From Bryobacteraceae bacterium (GTDB lineage: Bacteria; Acidobacteriota; Terriglobia; Bryobacterales; Bryobacteraceae), in contig CANGYQ010000002.1 in the NCBI GenBank assembly GCA_947458745.1, forward strand, positions 434,001 through 498,000: a stretch of DNA of 64,000 nt, in the 5' to 3' direction. A program made the translations under genes and the position numbers. Shown piece after piece: positions 14,871 through 23,894 of this stretch (position 1 is its first letter; each line of letters opens with the position of its first letter). Below the pieces are notes generated by a model. The model saw nothing but the letters and a program-made list of their open reading frames with translations. It made no database searches and was not told the origin of the DNA.

Positions 14871-17348
14871 ATGTCGTATATCGATTGTTCCACCCCCGGC
14901 TCCCAGCAATCCTTCCCTCCCCCCCCGCCCACCAGCACCACCCACGCCTCCTCTCGCCCGGCTGACCTGTCATCTCCACGGAACCCCCACGCCGAACCAA
15001 CGGGCTCTTCTCATCCCTGGCCGGCGCTCCTGCTGGCGGCGGTGGCACTCGTTGCTCCCCACGCGATGTCGGCCCATGAGCCGCCAACCCCTTCGTCCGG
15101 AGCACGAGTAGAAGGCCGCGTAGTCGATCCGGCCGGTGCGGCGATCGCCGGCGCGCAGGTGCAGGCCACGCTCTCCAGCCGCATTCCGCCCGTCACCACC
15201 ACCACGGACAACCGCGGACTCTTTCACCTTCCGGTCTCACCCGGAACCTGGATCGTCACTGTCAGCATGCCGGGCTTTGCCGAGACCCGCCGCCAACTGG
15301 CAGTGAGTACGGAGACCATCATCTCAGTTGACATTGAGTTGCCGATTGCCGAGTTCAACAGTGCGCTGGTGGTGCAGGAAAGCCCGGACTATCTGGCCGC
15401 CGCCTCTTCCACCGGCACCCGGACCCTCACTGCACTGCAGGACATCCCGCAATCGATCAGCATCGTCACCAAGGAACTGATGCGTGATCAACTGATGATG
15501 AGCATCGGCGACGTCGTCCGTTACATCCCCGGCATTAGCGCCGTCCAGGGGGAGAACAACCGCGACCAAGTCGTCATCCGGGGCAATAACTCATCAGCAG
15601 ACTTCTTCCTGAACGGCCTTCGCGACGATGTCCAGTATCTTCGTGACCTCTACAACCTGGAACGGGTGGAGGCGCTCAAAGGGCCCAACGCCATGATATT
15701 TGGACGCGGCGGGGGCGGCGGCGTCATCAACCGGGTCAGCAAAGAAGCGGGCTTCACACCGTTGCGGGAACTGACCATCCAGGGTGGCGGCTTCGGCCAT
15801 AAGCGCATCACCGGGGATATCAATCAACCGCTCAACCGCTGGGCCGCATTCCGGCTGAACAGCATGTACGAAAACTCGAACAGCTTCCGCCAGTTCGTCA
15901 ATCTGGAACGCTACGGCGTCAGCCCCATTCTAACGCTGACGCCCTCGGCCGCCACCGGCATCAGGATCAGCTACGAGCACCTGTCTGACCAGCGCGTCGG
16001 CGACCGCGGCGTCCCCTCTTTTCAAGGGCGGCCGGTGAACGTTGCACCTTCGACCTTCTTTGGCAACCCCTCCGATTCACCCGTGCGCGCGAGCGTGCAC
16101 TTGGGCTCCGTCTCCGCGGAGCACCAGCATGGCCGCGTCAACGTTCGCAACCGCACGCTGTTTGGCGGCTATGACCGCTTCTATACCAACTATGTCCCGG
16201 GCGTGGTCTCGGCCGACCAGGCCCGCGTCTCTCATTCGGCCTACAATTCCGCGACGCTGCGGACCAACTTCTTCAACCAGACCGACGTGACTTACGCCCG
16301 CTCCCTGGGCTTTACGCGGCACACCTTCCTCGTGGGCGCGGAACTGGGCCGCCAAGTCACTGACAACCTCCGCAACACGGGCTACTTTGACAACACCGCC
16401 CTCTCCATCACCTCGCCGTTCACGCAACCCGTGATCAATCAGCCCATCACATTCCGGCAAAGCAACACCGACGCCAACAACAACATCGGCGCCACCGTCG
16501 CCGCCACCTACGTGCAGGATCAGATCGAGCTTTCACGCCACGTCCAGGTGGTGGCCGGGCTCCGCCTTGACCGCTTTGACCTGAACTACTTCAACAACCG
16601 TCGCCGCGACATGCTCCGCCGCACCGATCACTTATTGTCACCGCGCCTGGGGTTGGTGGTGAAGCCCGTCGCCGCATTGTCGCTGTATGGCTCCTACAGC
16701 GTCAGCTACCTGCCCAGCTCCGGTGACCAGTTCGCCTCCCTCACCACCATCACCGAGCAAGTGAAGCCCGAGCAGTTCACCAACTACGAAGTGGGAGCCA
16801 AATGGGAAGCCAACCGGAACATCTTCTTCACCGCCGCGCTCTATCAGTTGGACCGTACCAACACCCGCTCCGTTGACCCCAACGACCCCACCCGTATCGT
16901 CCAAACCGGTAGCCAGCGCAGCCGCGGCCTGGAACTGGGCTTAAACGGCCGCCTCGCGCGCCGCTGGCAGGTCTCCGGTGGCTATGCGCTGCAGGAAGCA
17001 GTGGTCACGCGTGCAACCATCAGCGCCCGCGCTGGCGCGCATGTCGAACAAGTCCCCCGCCACTCGTTCTCCTTCTGGAACAACGTGCAACTCCGCCCCC
17101 GGTTGGGTGTTGGGCTGGGTCTGCTCAACCGGTCCGACATGTTCGCCACCATTGACAACACGGTCACGCTCCCCAGCTACACCCGCGCCGACGCCGCGGT
17201 ATTCTACTCCTTCACCGACAAGCTTCGCCTGCAAGCCAACCTGGAGAACCTGACCAACCGCCGCTACTTCCTCAACGCCCACACCAACACCAACATCAGC
17301 CCCGGCTCCCCGCGTGTGCTCCGCATCGGGTTGACGATGCGGTTCTGA
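14871..17348 (+). CDS. TonB-dependent siderophore receptor with carboxypeptidase-regulatory N-domain
   Basis: An 825-residue outer-membrane receptor. The signal-peptide core (ALLLAAVALVAPHAMSA) begins only at about residue 52, after a Ser/Pro-rich stretch; no later ATG, GTG or TTG lies before it, so the long N-terminus may be real. A carboxypeptidase-regulatory beta domain (VEGRVVDPAGAAIAGAQV, about 80-165) comes next. The plug then carries DIPQSISIVTKELMRDQ, VVIRGNNSSADFFLNGLRDD and VEALKGPNAMIFGRGGGGGVINRV. The 22-strand barrel ends in the terminal Phe (TMRF). The plug motifs are those of the TonB-siderophore subgroup (FhuE, Fiu and similar), so the cargo is probably a ferric siderophore. 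No TonB/ExbBD or ferrous-iron genes are adjacent. Confidence 0.9.
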   Translation: MSYIDCSTPGSQQSFPPPPPTSTTHASSRPADLSSPRNPHAEPTGSSHPWPALLLAAVALVAPHAMSAHEPPTPSSGARVEGRVVDPAGAAIAGAQVQATLSSRIPPVTTTTDNRGLFHLPVSPGTWIVTVSMPGFAETRRQLAVSTETIISVDIELPIAEFNSALVVQESPDYLAAASSTGTRTLTALQDIPQSISIVTKELMRDQLMMSIGDVVRYIPGISAVQGENNRDQVVIRGNNSSADFFLNGLRDDVQYLRDLYNLERVEALKGPNAMIFGRGGGGGVINRVSKEAGFTPLRELTIQGGGFGHKRITGDINQPLNRWAAFRLNSMYENSNSFRQFVNLERYGVSPILTLTPSAATGIRISYEHLSDQRVGDRGVPSFQGRPVNVAPSTFFGNPSDSPVRASVHLGSVSAEHQHGRVNVRNRTLFGGYDRFYTNYVPGVVSADQARVSHSAYNSATLRTNFFNQTDVTYARSLGFTRHTFLVGAELGRQVTDNLRNTGYFDNTALSITSPFTQPVINQPITFRQSNTDANNNIGATVAATYVQDQIELSRHVQVVAGLRLDRFDLNYFNNRRRDMLRRTDHLLSPRLGLVVKPVAALSLYGSYSVSYLPSSGDQFASLTTITEQVKPEQFTNYEVGAKWEANRNIFFTAALYQLDRTNTRSVDPNDPTRIVQTGSQRSRGLELGLNGRLARRWQVSGGYALQEAVVTRATISARAGAHVEQVPRHSFSFWNNVQLRPRLGVGLGLLNRSDMFATIDNTVTLPSYTRADAAVFYSFTDKLRLQANLENLTNRRYFLNAHTNTNISPGSPRVLRIGLTMRF

Positions 17349-17422
17349 GCCGCGGGCATCCTGGGGCTTCTCCGGGTGCGTGAGCAAGCCCTCAGCTGAT
17401 GCTGCGTGGCCTGTTCTCCCCA

Positions 17423-19147
17423 CTATCGCCGACGGTACAGCAGATAAGCCGCCACGGCAGCCAAGGCCAGCAAGCCTGAGCCCATCACTGGTTCGCCCAG
17501 GATCAGCTTCCCGGTGCCGAACAGTGACGTGTAGATCAACCCGCAACCCAGCAGCCAGTCCACCAGCCCCGCGCCCGCGTCGTCGGCAGTCTCCACGGCA
17601 CCTGCCACCTCAGCCACTGGACCCCAGCCAGCCTTCGAAGGCCGCACACGCCGGTAGAACTCCACCAGCCTATCCATCGGCTCCGGCTTGGTGAGAAACG
17701 TCACGGCCAGCCACACGACGGTGGTGATGGTGACGGTGATGATCATGATCCAGGCAAAGTCCACCGGACGGTCGCTATCCATGCCCATGACAAGCTGCAG
17801 CACGATCGAAACCACCGCCGCGCACAGCATGGCGGAAATTTCGCTCCAAGCGTTGATCCGCCACCAGTACCAGCGCAGCATCAGCACGCCGCCCGTGCCC
17901 GCGCCCGTGGCCAGCAGTACCTTCCAGGCCCCGGCAATCGAGGTCAAGTAGAAGGTGACAATGGCCGAGACGATGGTCAGCAGAATGGTCACCCACTGGC
18001 TCACCCAGACGTAGTGCTTCTCCGGCTCATCGGGCTTGTAGAAGCGCCGGTAAAAGTCGTTGACGATGTAGCTGGCGCCCCAGTTCAAGTTGGTGCCGAT
18101 GGTCGACATGTAGGCCGCAATGAAGCCCGCAAACATCAGCCCACGGAGGCTGGCGGGCAGGTGGTCGATCATCACCAGCACGTACCCGGACTCTTTGTCT
18201 TCCAGGTTCGGGTAGAGGATCAACGCCGCCAGCGCGGTCAAAATCCACGGCCACGGACGGATGGCGAAGTGCGCAATGTTGAACCACAGCGTCGCCCACA
18301 GGCTGTGCCGCTCATCTTTCGCCGACAGCATGCGCTGCGCGACAAATCCGCCACCGCCGGGCTCCGCTCCGGGATACCAGGTGGCCCACCACGTCATGCC
18401 GATATAGACGAAAAACGTGATCATCGGCATCCAGGCACTGTTCAGATCGGGCACAAAATTCAGCGCGTCGGCCCGGCCCATGGCGATCAACTTATCTTTC
18501 ATCGCATCGATGCCACCCACCGCATTCACGGAGGCAAACGCCAGCGCGATGACGACGCTCATCTTGATGACGAACTGCACCAGATCGGTGACCAATACTC
18601 CCCACAAGCCCGACAGCGTTGAAATAAACGACGTGATGGCGATCAGTCCCAGCACGACGCCCAGCGCCTGCCACTTCTCAATACCCAGGATCAGCATCAG
18701 GATCTTCACCATCGCCAGGTTCACCCAACCCAGCACAATGCAATTGATCGGAATACCGAAATAGAGCGCCCGGAAGCCACGCAGAAAGGCTGCCGGCCGG
18801 CCCGAGTAACGAATCTCCGAAAACTCAACGTCCGTGGTCACGCCACTACGCCGCCACAAGCGCGCATAAAGGAACACGGTCATCATGCCGCTGGCCACCA
18901 TGTTCCACCACAGCCAGTTGCCCGCAATGCCGCCCTTCGCCACCAGGCCCGTCACCGCCAGCGGCGTATCAGCAGCGAACGTGGTAGCCACCATCGAGGT
19001 TCCCGCCAGCCACCACGGGATGTTGCGGCCGCCCAGGAAAAACTCACTGGTATCCTTGCCCGCGCGCGACTTGTAGTAAAAGCCAATCGCCAAATTGATC
19101 GCGAAGTAGAGCGCGACGAAAAACCAATCGAGAAGCGTTAATTTCAT
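17423..19147 (-). CDS. Sodium/solute symporter family protein
   Basis: A 574-residue SSS-family transporter with about 13 to 14 membrane segments. It starts LDWFFVALYFAINLAIGFYY and shows the family region LGGRNIPWWLAGTSMVATTFAADTPLAVTG near residue 40. SSS proteins cotransport sugars, amino acids or organic acids with sodium. The gene begins in a 4-base overlap with the stop of an FAD-dependent amine-oxidase-like gene, suggesting that the oxidase substrate or a related compound is imported. It is last in the five-gene minus-strand operon and is followed by the convergent receptor gene after 74 bases. Confidence 0.88.
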   Translation of the reverse strand: MKLTLLDWFFVALYFAINLAIGFYYKSRAGKDTSEFFLGGRNIPWWLAGTSMVATTFAADTPLAVTGLVAKGGIAGNWLWWNMVASGMMTVFLYARLWRRSGVTTDVEFSEIRYSGRPAAFLRGFRALYFGIPINCIVLGWVNLAMVKILMLILGIEKWQALGVVLGLIAITSFISTLSGLWGVLVTDLVQFVIKMSVVIALAFASVNAVGGIDAMKDKLIAMGRADALNFVPDLNSAWMPMITFFVYIGMTWWATWYPGAEPGGGGFVAQRMLSAKDERHSLWATLWFNIAHFAIRPWPWILTALAALILYPNLEDKESGYVLVMIDHLPASLRGLMFAGFIAAYMSTIGTNLNWGASYIVNDFYRRFYKPDEPEKHYVWVSQWVTILLTIVSAIVTFYLTSIAGAWKVLLATGAGTGGVLMLRWYWWRINAWSEISAMLCAAVVSIVLQLVMGMDSDRPVDFAWIMIITVTITTVVWLAVTFLTKPEPMDRLVEFYRRVRPSKAGWGPVAEVAGAVETADDAGAGLVDWLLGCGLIYTSLFGTGKLILGEPVMGSGLLALAAVAAYLLYRRR

Positions 19148-20289
19148 TTCTTGAACCGTGCCAGGCTGAAAAATGGATCGATGGCGCGCTTGCCCAGCAC
19201 CATCTCCGACAACCGCTCACCCACAGCGGCGCCTAGTTTGTACCCATGACCGCTGCCGCCGCCCGCGATCCAATACTTGGCTTCAGAAGGGTGCTTATCG
19301 AGAATCAAGTGCGCGTCGGGCGACACCTCGTACTGGCACACGCGGGTCTCCACCAGCGGTGCCGCCGCCATCTTGGGGAACCGGAACTTCAGATACGCCC
19401 GGATTTTCGCGTACATGCTCTCGGTGAAGCGCCGCTCGCCACGGTCAGGGTCAAAGTCCGGCCCGTAGGCATCGTCGCCCAGCTTCAGGCCGCGGAAATC
19501 GTTGCCCGGTGTGCCGTAGTAGTGCGCGTCCGGTTCGGCATCATCGATAAAGCACGGCATGTGCTGTTCGTCGTAGATCGTCTCGCCGGGCGGCGTGCCA
19601 AAGAAGAAGACTTCCTGCCGCGTCGGCTTCACCGGCACCAAGCCCGGAAACAGCTTGCCCAGCCACGGACCGCAGGCCCACACCACCGCATCCGCCTCCA
19701 CCCGGTCACCCGGTTTCAGCGCCCGCTGCTCAAACTTGCCGCCCTCAGCCTCAAAGGCATCCCGTACCGCCTGGCATCCCTGCCGGGCGCGGAGCAAGCC
19801 GTGCTTGGGCTCCCAGATGACGCTCTCGACCCGCGTGAAATCGAACTGCGGAAACTGCTTGGTGGCCTCAGCCGCCGTCAGATGACGATGCGGAGCGCCG
19901 GAGTCCTTCAACACCTTCAGCAGCTTCGCCGCCCCCGTGCTGGCCTTGCCTTCCAGGCGCACCACGCCGCAAGGCGTAAAGATCTTGCGGTTCCACTTGC
20001 GCTCGCTCTCTTTCCAGATCTCCAGCGCGCGCAGCGTCAAGTCGGCATAGACGCGATCCTCATAGGCCGCGCGCGTGATGCGCGTTTCACCACCGGAACT
20101 GGCGCGCGAATTGCCGGGCCCGTAGCTGTCGACCAGCGTCACCCTGGCCCCGGCGCGCAGCAGGTGCAACGCGGTCCAGCCGCCAAACGCCCCCGCGCCC
20201 ACCACGGTCACCCGCGGACCCGATTGTCCCTGCGCTATGCCCGCGCTCATCAGGAAGCCGGCCTCACGTCGCGTAATACTGTTGACCAT
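19144..20289 (-). CDS. FAD-dependent oxidoreductase (sarcosine/N-methyl amino acid oxidase-like)
   Basis: A 381-residue DAO-family flavoprotein. The dinucleotide fold VTVVGAGAFGGWTALHL is at about 27-43. A segment ASSGGETRITRAAYED follows, as in MTOX/monomeric sarcosine oxidases, and the C-terminal GGGSGHGYKLG contacts the flavin. The annotated start gives a short RR-containing N-terminus (ITRREAGFL) and overlaps recJ by 40 bases. A second ATG at 20250 overlaps the recJ stop as TGATG and would remove the RR segment; ribosome sites do not decide between them. The partner is the downstream symporter. The oxidised amine is not identifiable from sequence. Confidence 0.83.
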   Translation of the reverse strand: MVNSITRREAGFLMSAGIAQGQSGPRVTVVGAGAFGGWTALHLLRAGARVTLVDSYGPGNSRASSGGETRITRAAYEDRVYADLTLRALEIWKESERKWNRKIFTPCGVVRLEGKASTGAAKLLKVLKDSGAPHRHLTAAEATKQFPQFDFTRVESVIWEPKHGLLRARQGCQAVRDAFEAEGGKFEQRALKPGDRVEADAVVWACGPWLGKLFPGLVPVKPTRQEVFFFGTPPGETIYDEQHMPCFIDDAEPDAHYYGTPGNDFRGLKLGDDAYGPDFDPDRGERRFTESMYAKIRAYLKFRFPKMAAAPLVETRVCQYEVSPDAHLILDKHPSEAKYWIAGGGSGHGYKLGAAVGERLSEMVLGKRAIDPFFSLARFKK

Positions 20290-21983
20290 CTTGAATAGCT
20301 ATCCTCTTCGAGCGTCACCGCGGCGTCCACCAGCGCACCAGTGGCGACCTCCGGCAACCGTTCATCAAATGACCATGCCTTCGCTGTCACGTGAGAACCA
20401 TTCTGCTCCATCTTCACCTTGAAATGCTTGCCGGAGCTTCCCAGCAGCGTCGTGCCGACCACGCGCAAGCCGCGCAGCATCAGCACCGGCTGCGGATTGC
20501 CCATCCCAAACGGGCCCAGACTCCACATGTCCTCCGCCGCCCGCTCATTCAACTCCGACGCTCGAGCTTCCGCGTCAATCCGCACCTCAGCGCGGAAGTC
20601 GTCCACCGTCAGCTTGGACCAGGCGTAGGCATTGAACCGTTCTTGGAACTCCGGCAAATGCTCCAGGCCCAACGTCAAACCCGCCGCATGGCTGTGCCCG
20701 CCAAACTTCTGGAACAGCTCCGGCATCGTCTCCAGCGCATCCAGCAAGTGGAACGCCTCGATGCTGCGGCCGGACCCGCGGGCGACGCCCTCTTCCCGGT
20801 CAATCTCCAGCACGAAGACCGGCCGGTGGAATCGCTCCACCACGCGGCTGGCGACAATGCCCACCACGCCGCGATGCCAGCCTTCACCCGCCAGCACCAG
20901 GCCCGCCCGCGCGGGATCGACACTGGCCAGGATCTCGTCCAGAATGCGCTTCTCAGTTTCGCGCCGCTCGATGTTCAGATCGTCCAGTTCCTTGGCGATC
21001 TCAGCCGCCCGGCCCGCATCGCTGGTCAGGAACAGCTCCACCACTTGCCGCGCGCTCTCCATGCGGCCCGCCGCGTTGATCCGCGGCCCCAACTGGAAGC
21101 CCACCTGCCGCACCGAGGGCGCCGCCCCTTCTTCAATACCCGCCACCTTCAGCAACGCCCGAAGCCCGAGGTTGTGGATGCTGCCGAACCCAGAAAGCCC
21201 CAGCTTGACGATGGCGCGATTCTCACCCCTCAGCGGCACCACGTCGGCCACGGTGGCAATCGCGACGAGTTTCAAGAAGCTGTCAGCCATACGGGCCACT
21301 TTCGCTTCCGGCCAGCCCTGCCGCTCTATCAACGCCATCCCTAGCTTGAACGCCACCGCCGCGCCGCAGAGATCTTTGTTCGGGTACGTGCAATCGGGCC
21401 GGTTGGGGTTGACGACGGCCAAGGCGGGTGGTAACTCCGCTTCCGGCAAGTGGTGATCCGTGACGATACAGTCGATGCCCAAGGCCGTGGCGTGCTTCAC
21501 CACTTCACCGGCGCGGATGCCGGTATCGACGCTAATGATCAGCTTGACGCCGTCAGCGGCCGCCCGCTCCACCACCTCGGGACGCATGCCGTAGCCTTCT
21601 TTCAGGCGGTGCGGGACATGGAACTCACTGCGGCCGCCGCACACTTCGATCACCTTGGTCAGGATCACGACGGCCAGCGTGCCATCGACGTCATAGTCAC
21701 CGTAGAGGAGAAGCTTCTGCCCACTGGCGATGGCCGCCTGCAACCGCTCCGCCGCTTCCGGCACCCCGGCCAACAGGGACGGCGAATGCAGTTGCCCGGC
21801 GTGAGGCCTCAGAAAAGCGGTGGCGCTCGCCACGTCTTGATAGCCCCGGCCCATCAGCACGCGAGCCGCAGGCAGGGTCAACCCCAGGGCCTGCGCCAGC
21901 GGGGCCGGATCCACCGGCGGAGCTACTTTCCAATGGGCCGGCAGCCGGACTGAAGAAGCCGCCGCAGCGGGTGGGGCCGCCAT
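20250..21983 (-). CDS. recJ: Single-stranded-DNA-specific exonuclease RecJ
   Basis: A 577-residue DHH-superfamily 5'-3' exonuclease used in recombination and mismatch repair. Manganese-binding motifs are DYDVDG at 96-101, SVDTG near 151, and DHH at 176-178. The DHHA1 domain carries GGHSHAAGL, and a C-terminal OB-like domain completes the usual bacterial length. The start ATG directly follows the TAA of the upstream 162-residue gene with no gap. The 3' end overlaps the FAD oxidoreductase gene. This places a DNA-repair nuclease in the middle of an operon with an ATP-grasp enzyme and a symporter, an arrangement without an obvious functional link. Confidence 0.93.
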   Translation of the reverse strand: MAAPPAAAASSVRLPAHWKVAPPVDPAPLAQALGLTLPAARVLMGRGYQDVASATAFLRPHAGQLHSPSLLAGVPEAAERLQAAIASGQKLLLYGDYDVDGTLAVVILTKVIEVCGGRSEFHVPHRLKEGYGMRPEVVERAAADGVKLIISVDTGIRAGEVVKHATALGIDCIVTDHHLPEAELPPALAVVNPNRPDCTYPNKDLCGAAVAFKLGMALIERQGWPEAKVARMADSFLKLVAIATVADVVPLRGENRAIVKLGLSGFGSIHNLGLRALLKVAGIEEGAAPSVRQVGFQLGPRINAAGRMESARQVVELFLTSDAGRAAEIAKELDDLNIERRETEKRILDEILASVDPARAGLVLAGEGWHRGVVGIVASRVVERFHRPVFVLEIDREEGVARGSGRSIEAFHLLDALETMPELFQKFGGHSHAAGLTLGLEHLPEFQERFNAYAWSKLTVDDFRAEVRIDAEARASELNERAAEDMWSLGPFGMGNPQPVLMLRGLRVVGTTLLGSSGKHFKVKMEQNGSHVTAKAWSFDERLPEVATGALVDAAVTLEEDSYSRWSTVLRDVRPAS

Positions 21984-22472
21984 TTAGTTGCGCGAGAAGT
22001 AGCCGCCAATCGACGGCTCGTCATTCTCATCCGTCTCTTCGAGAAACGCTTCCAGTTCGGTCGACAGTTGCTCAAACTCATCGAACCAATCCGTCGCCAG
22101 GTCGAACGAGTACATCGCCCCATCGTGAATGAAGCTCAACTCCACGCGACTGGTAAAGCCATGGTAGCTGCGGAATTCGCGTAGCTTCGATTCAAACTCG
22201 CGCCGTTCTTCCAGCGGCATTTCGATCTCTTCCAGATCCTCCAGCGCCGCCTCCACCAGTGCTTCGGCGAACTCTTCGCTGTGAAAAACGATCACCTTCA
22301 CCGCCAGCGACTGGGCCACCTGGAGAAACTCCTGATAGTCCGGTGCGCGCGTGACGTTCCACTCCATCACCGGGCCTTCATAGTGACGGCTCCGGCCGAA
22401 GAAATTCGCCATGCCGCGCGACTCTACCGCCGTCGGTATCTCAGCGCGCAACGCTTCCAGATTCGGTTTCAT
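21984..22472 (-). CDS. Conserved-looking acidic protein of unknown function
   Basis: A 162-residue soluble protein with no signal peptide or membrane segment, rich in Glu and Phe, with long predicted helices (EFAEALVEAALEDLEEIEMPLEERREFESKLREF) and an acidic C-terminus (EEFLEETDENDEPS-like). I do not recognise a domain. Both ends are fused into neighbours: the ATG overlaps the ATP-grasp stop by 4 bases and the TAA abuts the recJ ATG. Such tight coupling argues that it is a real gene, translated in proportion to those two. It could be a partner or regulator of either; nothing in the sequence decides. Confidence 0.7.
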   Translation of the reverse strand: MKPNLEALRAEIPTAVESRGMANFFGRSRHYEGPVMEWNVTRAPDYQEFLQVAQSLAVKVIVFHSEEFAEALVEAALEDLEEIEMPLEERREFESKLREFRSYHGFTSRVELSFIHDGAMYSFDLATDWFDEFEQLSTELEAFLEETDENDEPSIGGYFSRN

Positions 22473-23659
22473 TGGGTGGGACGCTCCTTTGGCGGCAGTA
22501 CCGCCAGGAAATGCTCTTTAATCCGGGCCGTGTAGCTGTCAAGCAGCACGGCCACTCGCGCCCGGTCATCGGACCGGACAATCAATCCTACGTGATTTTT
22601 CTTGTTCATCCGCCAGCAAACTTCCGGCTCATTAAACTCGGACGTATCGGGGTAATCCTGGCGCGCCAGCGAAACAATCAAGCCGGCATAGCTCTGATGC
22701 AACGGGGGCAGCGTGTAGGCGTCCGGATTCGCCTCCAGACGCGCCCATTCCACCCACGGATTCAATCCCGTCGCCGCCTCCACCAGATCGGCAATATTGG
22801 CTCCGCCCACGCGCGCTGACGTCTCCAGGAAGTAGAGCCTCCCATCGCGACCCAGAATGAATTCCGTGTGCGAGACGCCATGGGCCAGGCCCATCGCCTT
22901 CAACACGCGAGCATTCATCTCAATCAGCCGGCGCTCCGTCTCGCTGCCGTGCTCCAGAATCCGCGTCGTAAAGATGCCGCCGGAGTGCGACGTATCCATC
23001 GGCGGCGTGCCATAGCCACTCGCCACGGCAAACACGACTTCGCCCTGGTAGACCACGGAATCGACGTGGAACACTTCGCCCGGCGCGTACCGCTCCAGAA
23101 GGAAGTAGCTGGCCTGGTCGCCCATGCCATGGATCAACGGCCACAACTGCTCAGCGGATTCGATCTTCTTGATCCCGATCGCCCCGGCCATCATCCGCGG
23201 CTTCAGCACCCAAGGCGCCGGGATCCGCTTGGTGAACGCGTCCACTTCAGCAAAATTCAGCACGCCGACAAAATCCGGCACCTCAAGACCGGCCGCGGCG
23301 GCTTGTACCCGCATGGCCAGCTTGTCGCGGAAAAACCGCGTCTGGGACTCGGTCAACCCTGGCAAACGGAAATGCTCGCGCAGAAAGGCCGCCAGCTCCA
23401 AATCAAAATCATCCAGCGGTACGATGCGGTCAATCTTGCTTTCCCGCATCAGGTGCGCCACCGCGTGCAAGGTATGCTCGCGATTCCATTCGCCCCCTTC
23501 GCCCGGCATGTAGAAGATGTCGTCGATCGCCTCGCGGGGCCAGTCCACCTTGCCCTGCAAACTGAGCGATGTCAGCAGCAGGATGCGCGCCCCCTGGCGT
23601 TTAGCTTCGCGCAGGAAGTCAAACCCCTTCTCGTAGCTGGCAATGCAGAGCAGAGTCAT
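22469..23659 (-). CDS. ATP-grasp domain protein (carboxylate-amine ligase-like)
   Basis: A 396-residue protein, started at the ATG at 23659 (GGGGAA 5 bases upstream) instead of 15 codons earlier. Residues 1 to about 110 form a Rossmann-like pre-ATP-grasp domain (MTLLCIASYEKGFDFLREAKRQGARILLLT). An ATP-grasp fold follows with PWVLKPRMMAGAIGIKKI, LLERYAPGEVFHVDSVV and the magnesium-binding FLETSARVGGANIADLVE. This family joins a carboxylate to an amine or thiol through an acyl phosphate and resembles the N5-CAIR/carbamoyl-phosphate-synthase-like group. The substrate is unknown. It is first of five coupled genes and preceded by a 235-base gap that has a short possible gene on the same strand. 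Confidence 0.82.
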   Translation of the reverse strand: MTLLCIASYEKGFDFLREAKRQGARILLLTSLSLQGKVDWPREAIDDIFYMPGEGGEWNREHTLHAVAHLMRESKIDRIVPLDDFDLELAAFLREHFRLPGLTESQTRFFRDKLAMRVQAAAAGLEVPDFVGVLNFAEVDAFTKRIPAPWVLKPRMMAGAIGIKKIESAEQLWPLIHGMGDQASYFLLERYAPGEVFHVDSVVYQGEVVFAVASGYGTPPMDTSHSGGIFTTRILEHGSETERRLIEMNARVLKAMGLAHGVSHTEFILGRDGRLYFLETSARVGGANIADLVEAATGLNPWVEWARLEANPDAYTLPPLHQSYAGLIVSLARQDYPDTSEFNEPEVCWRMNKKNHVGLIVRSDDRARVAVLLDSYTARIKEHFLAVLPPKERPTQ

Positions 23660-23710
23660 CAATTCCCCAATGGTACTGGAACTTGAGGGTTCCAGGTCGA
23701 GCAATTGCGC

Positions 23711-23881
23711 CTATTGTTTTGGAGGGGCTGACAGGGCACCAAGGAAAACCCAGACGGCGAACAAAGCTGCAACGGGACGACCAAGGTCACCCATCCCACG
23801 ATGGAGCTGGTACCCACCATCAATCAAGACCGGGGTATCACCCGGCCCGTGAGGACCAGTTCCGCCACTCTTCCCCGGCAT
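23711..23881 (-). CDS. Possible small membrane protein
   Basis: A 56-residue open frame on the minus strand, in the gap between the sulfatase and the ATP-grasp gene. GGGGGA lies 7 bases before the ATG at 23881. It has a Gly-rich N-terminus and one hydrophobic stretch near the C-terminus (PVAALFAVWVFLGAL), so it could be a single-pass protein. There is no recognised family. The size makes chance a serious alternative. Confidence 0.3.
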   Translation of the reverse strand: MPGKSGGTGPHGPGDTPVLIDGGYQLHRGMGDLGRPVAALFAVWVFLGALSAPPKQ

Positions 23882-23894
23882 CGTTGGTCCCCCG

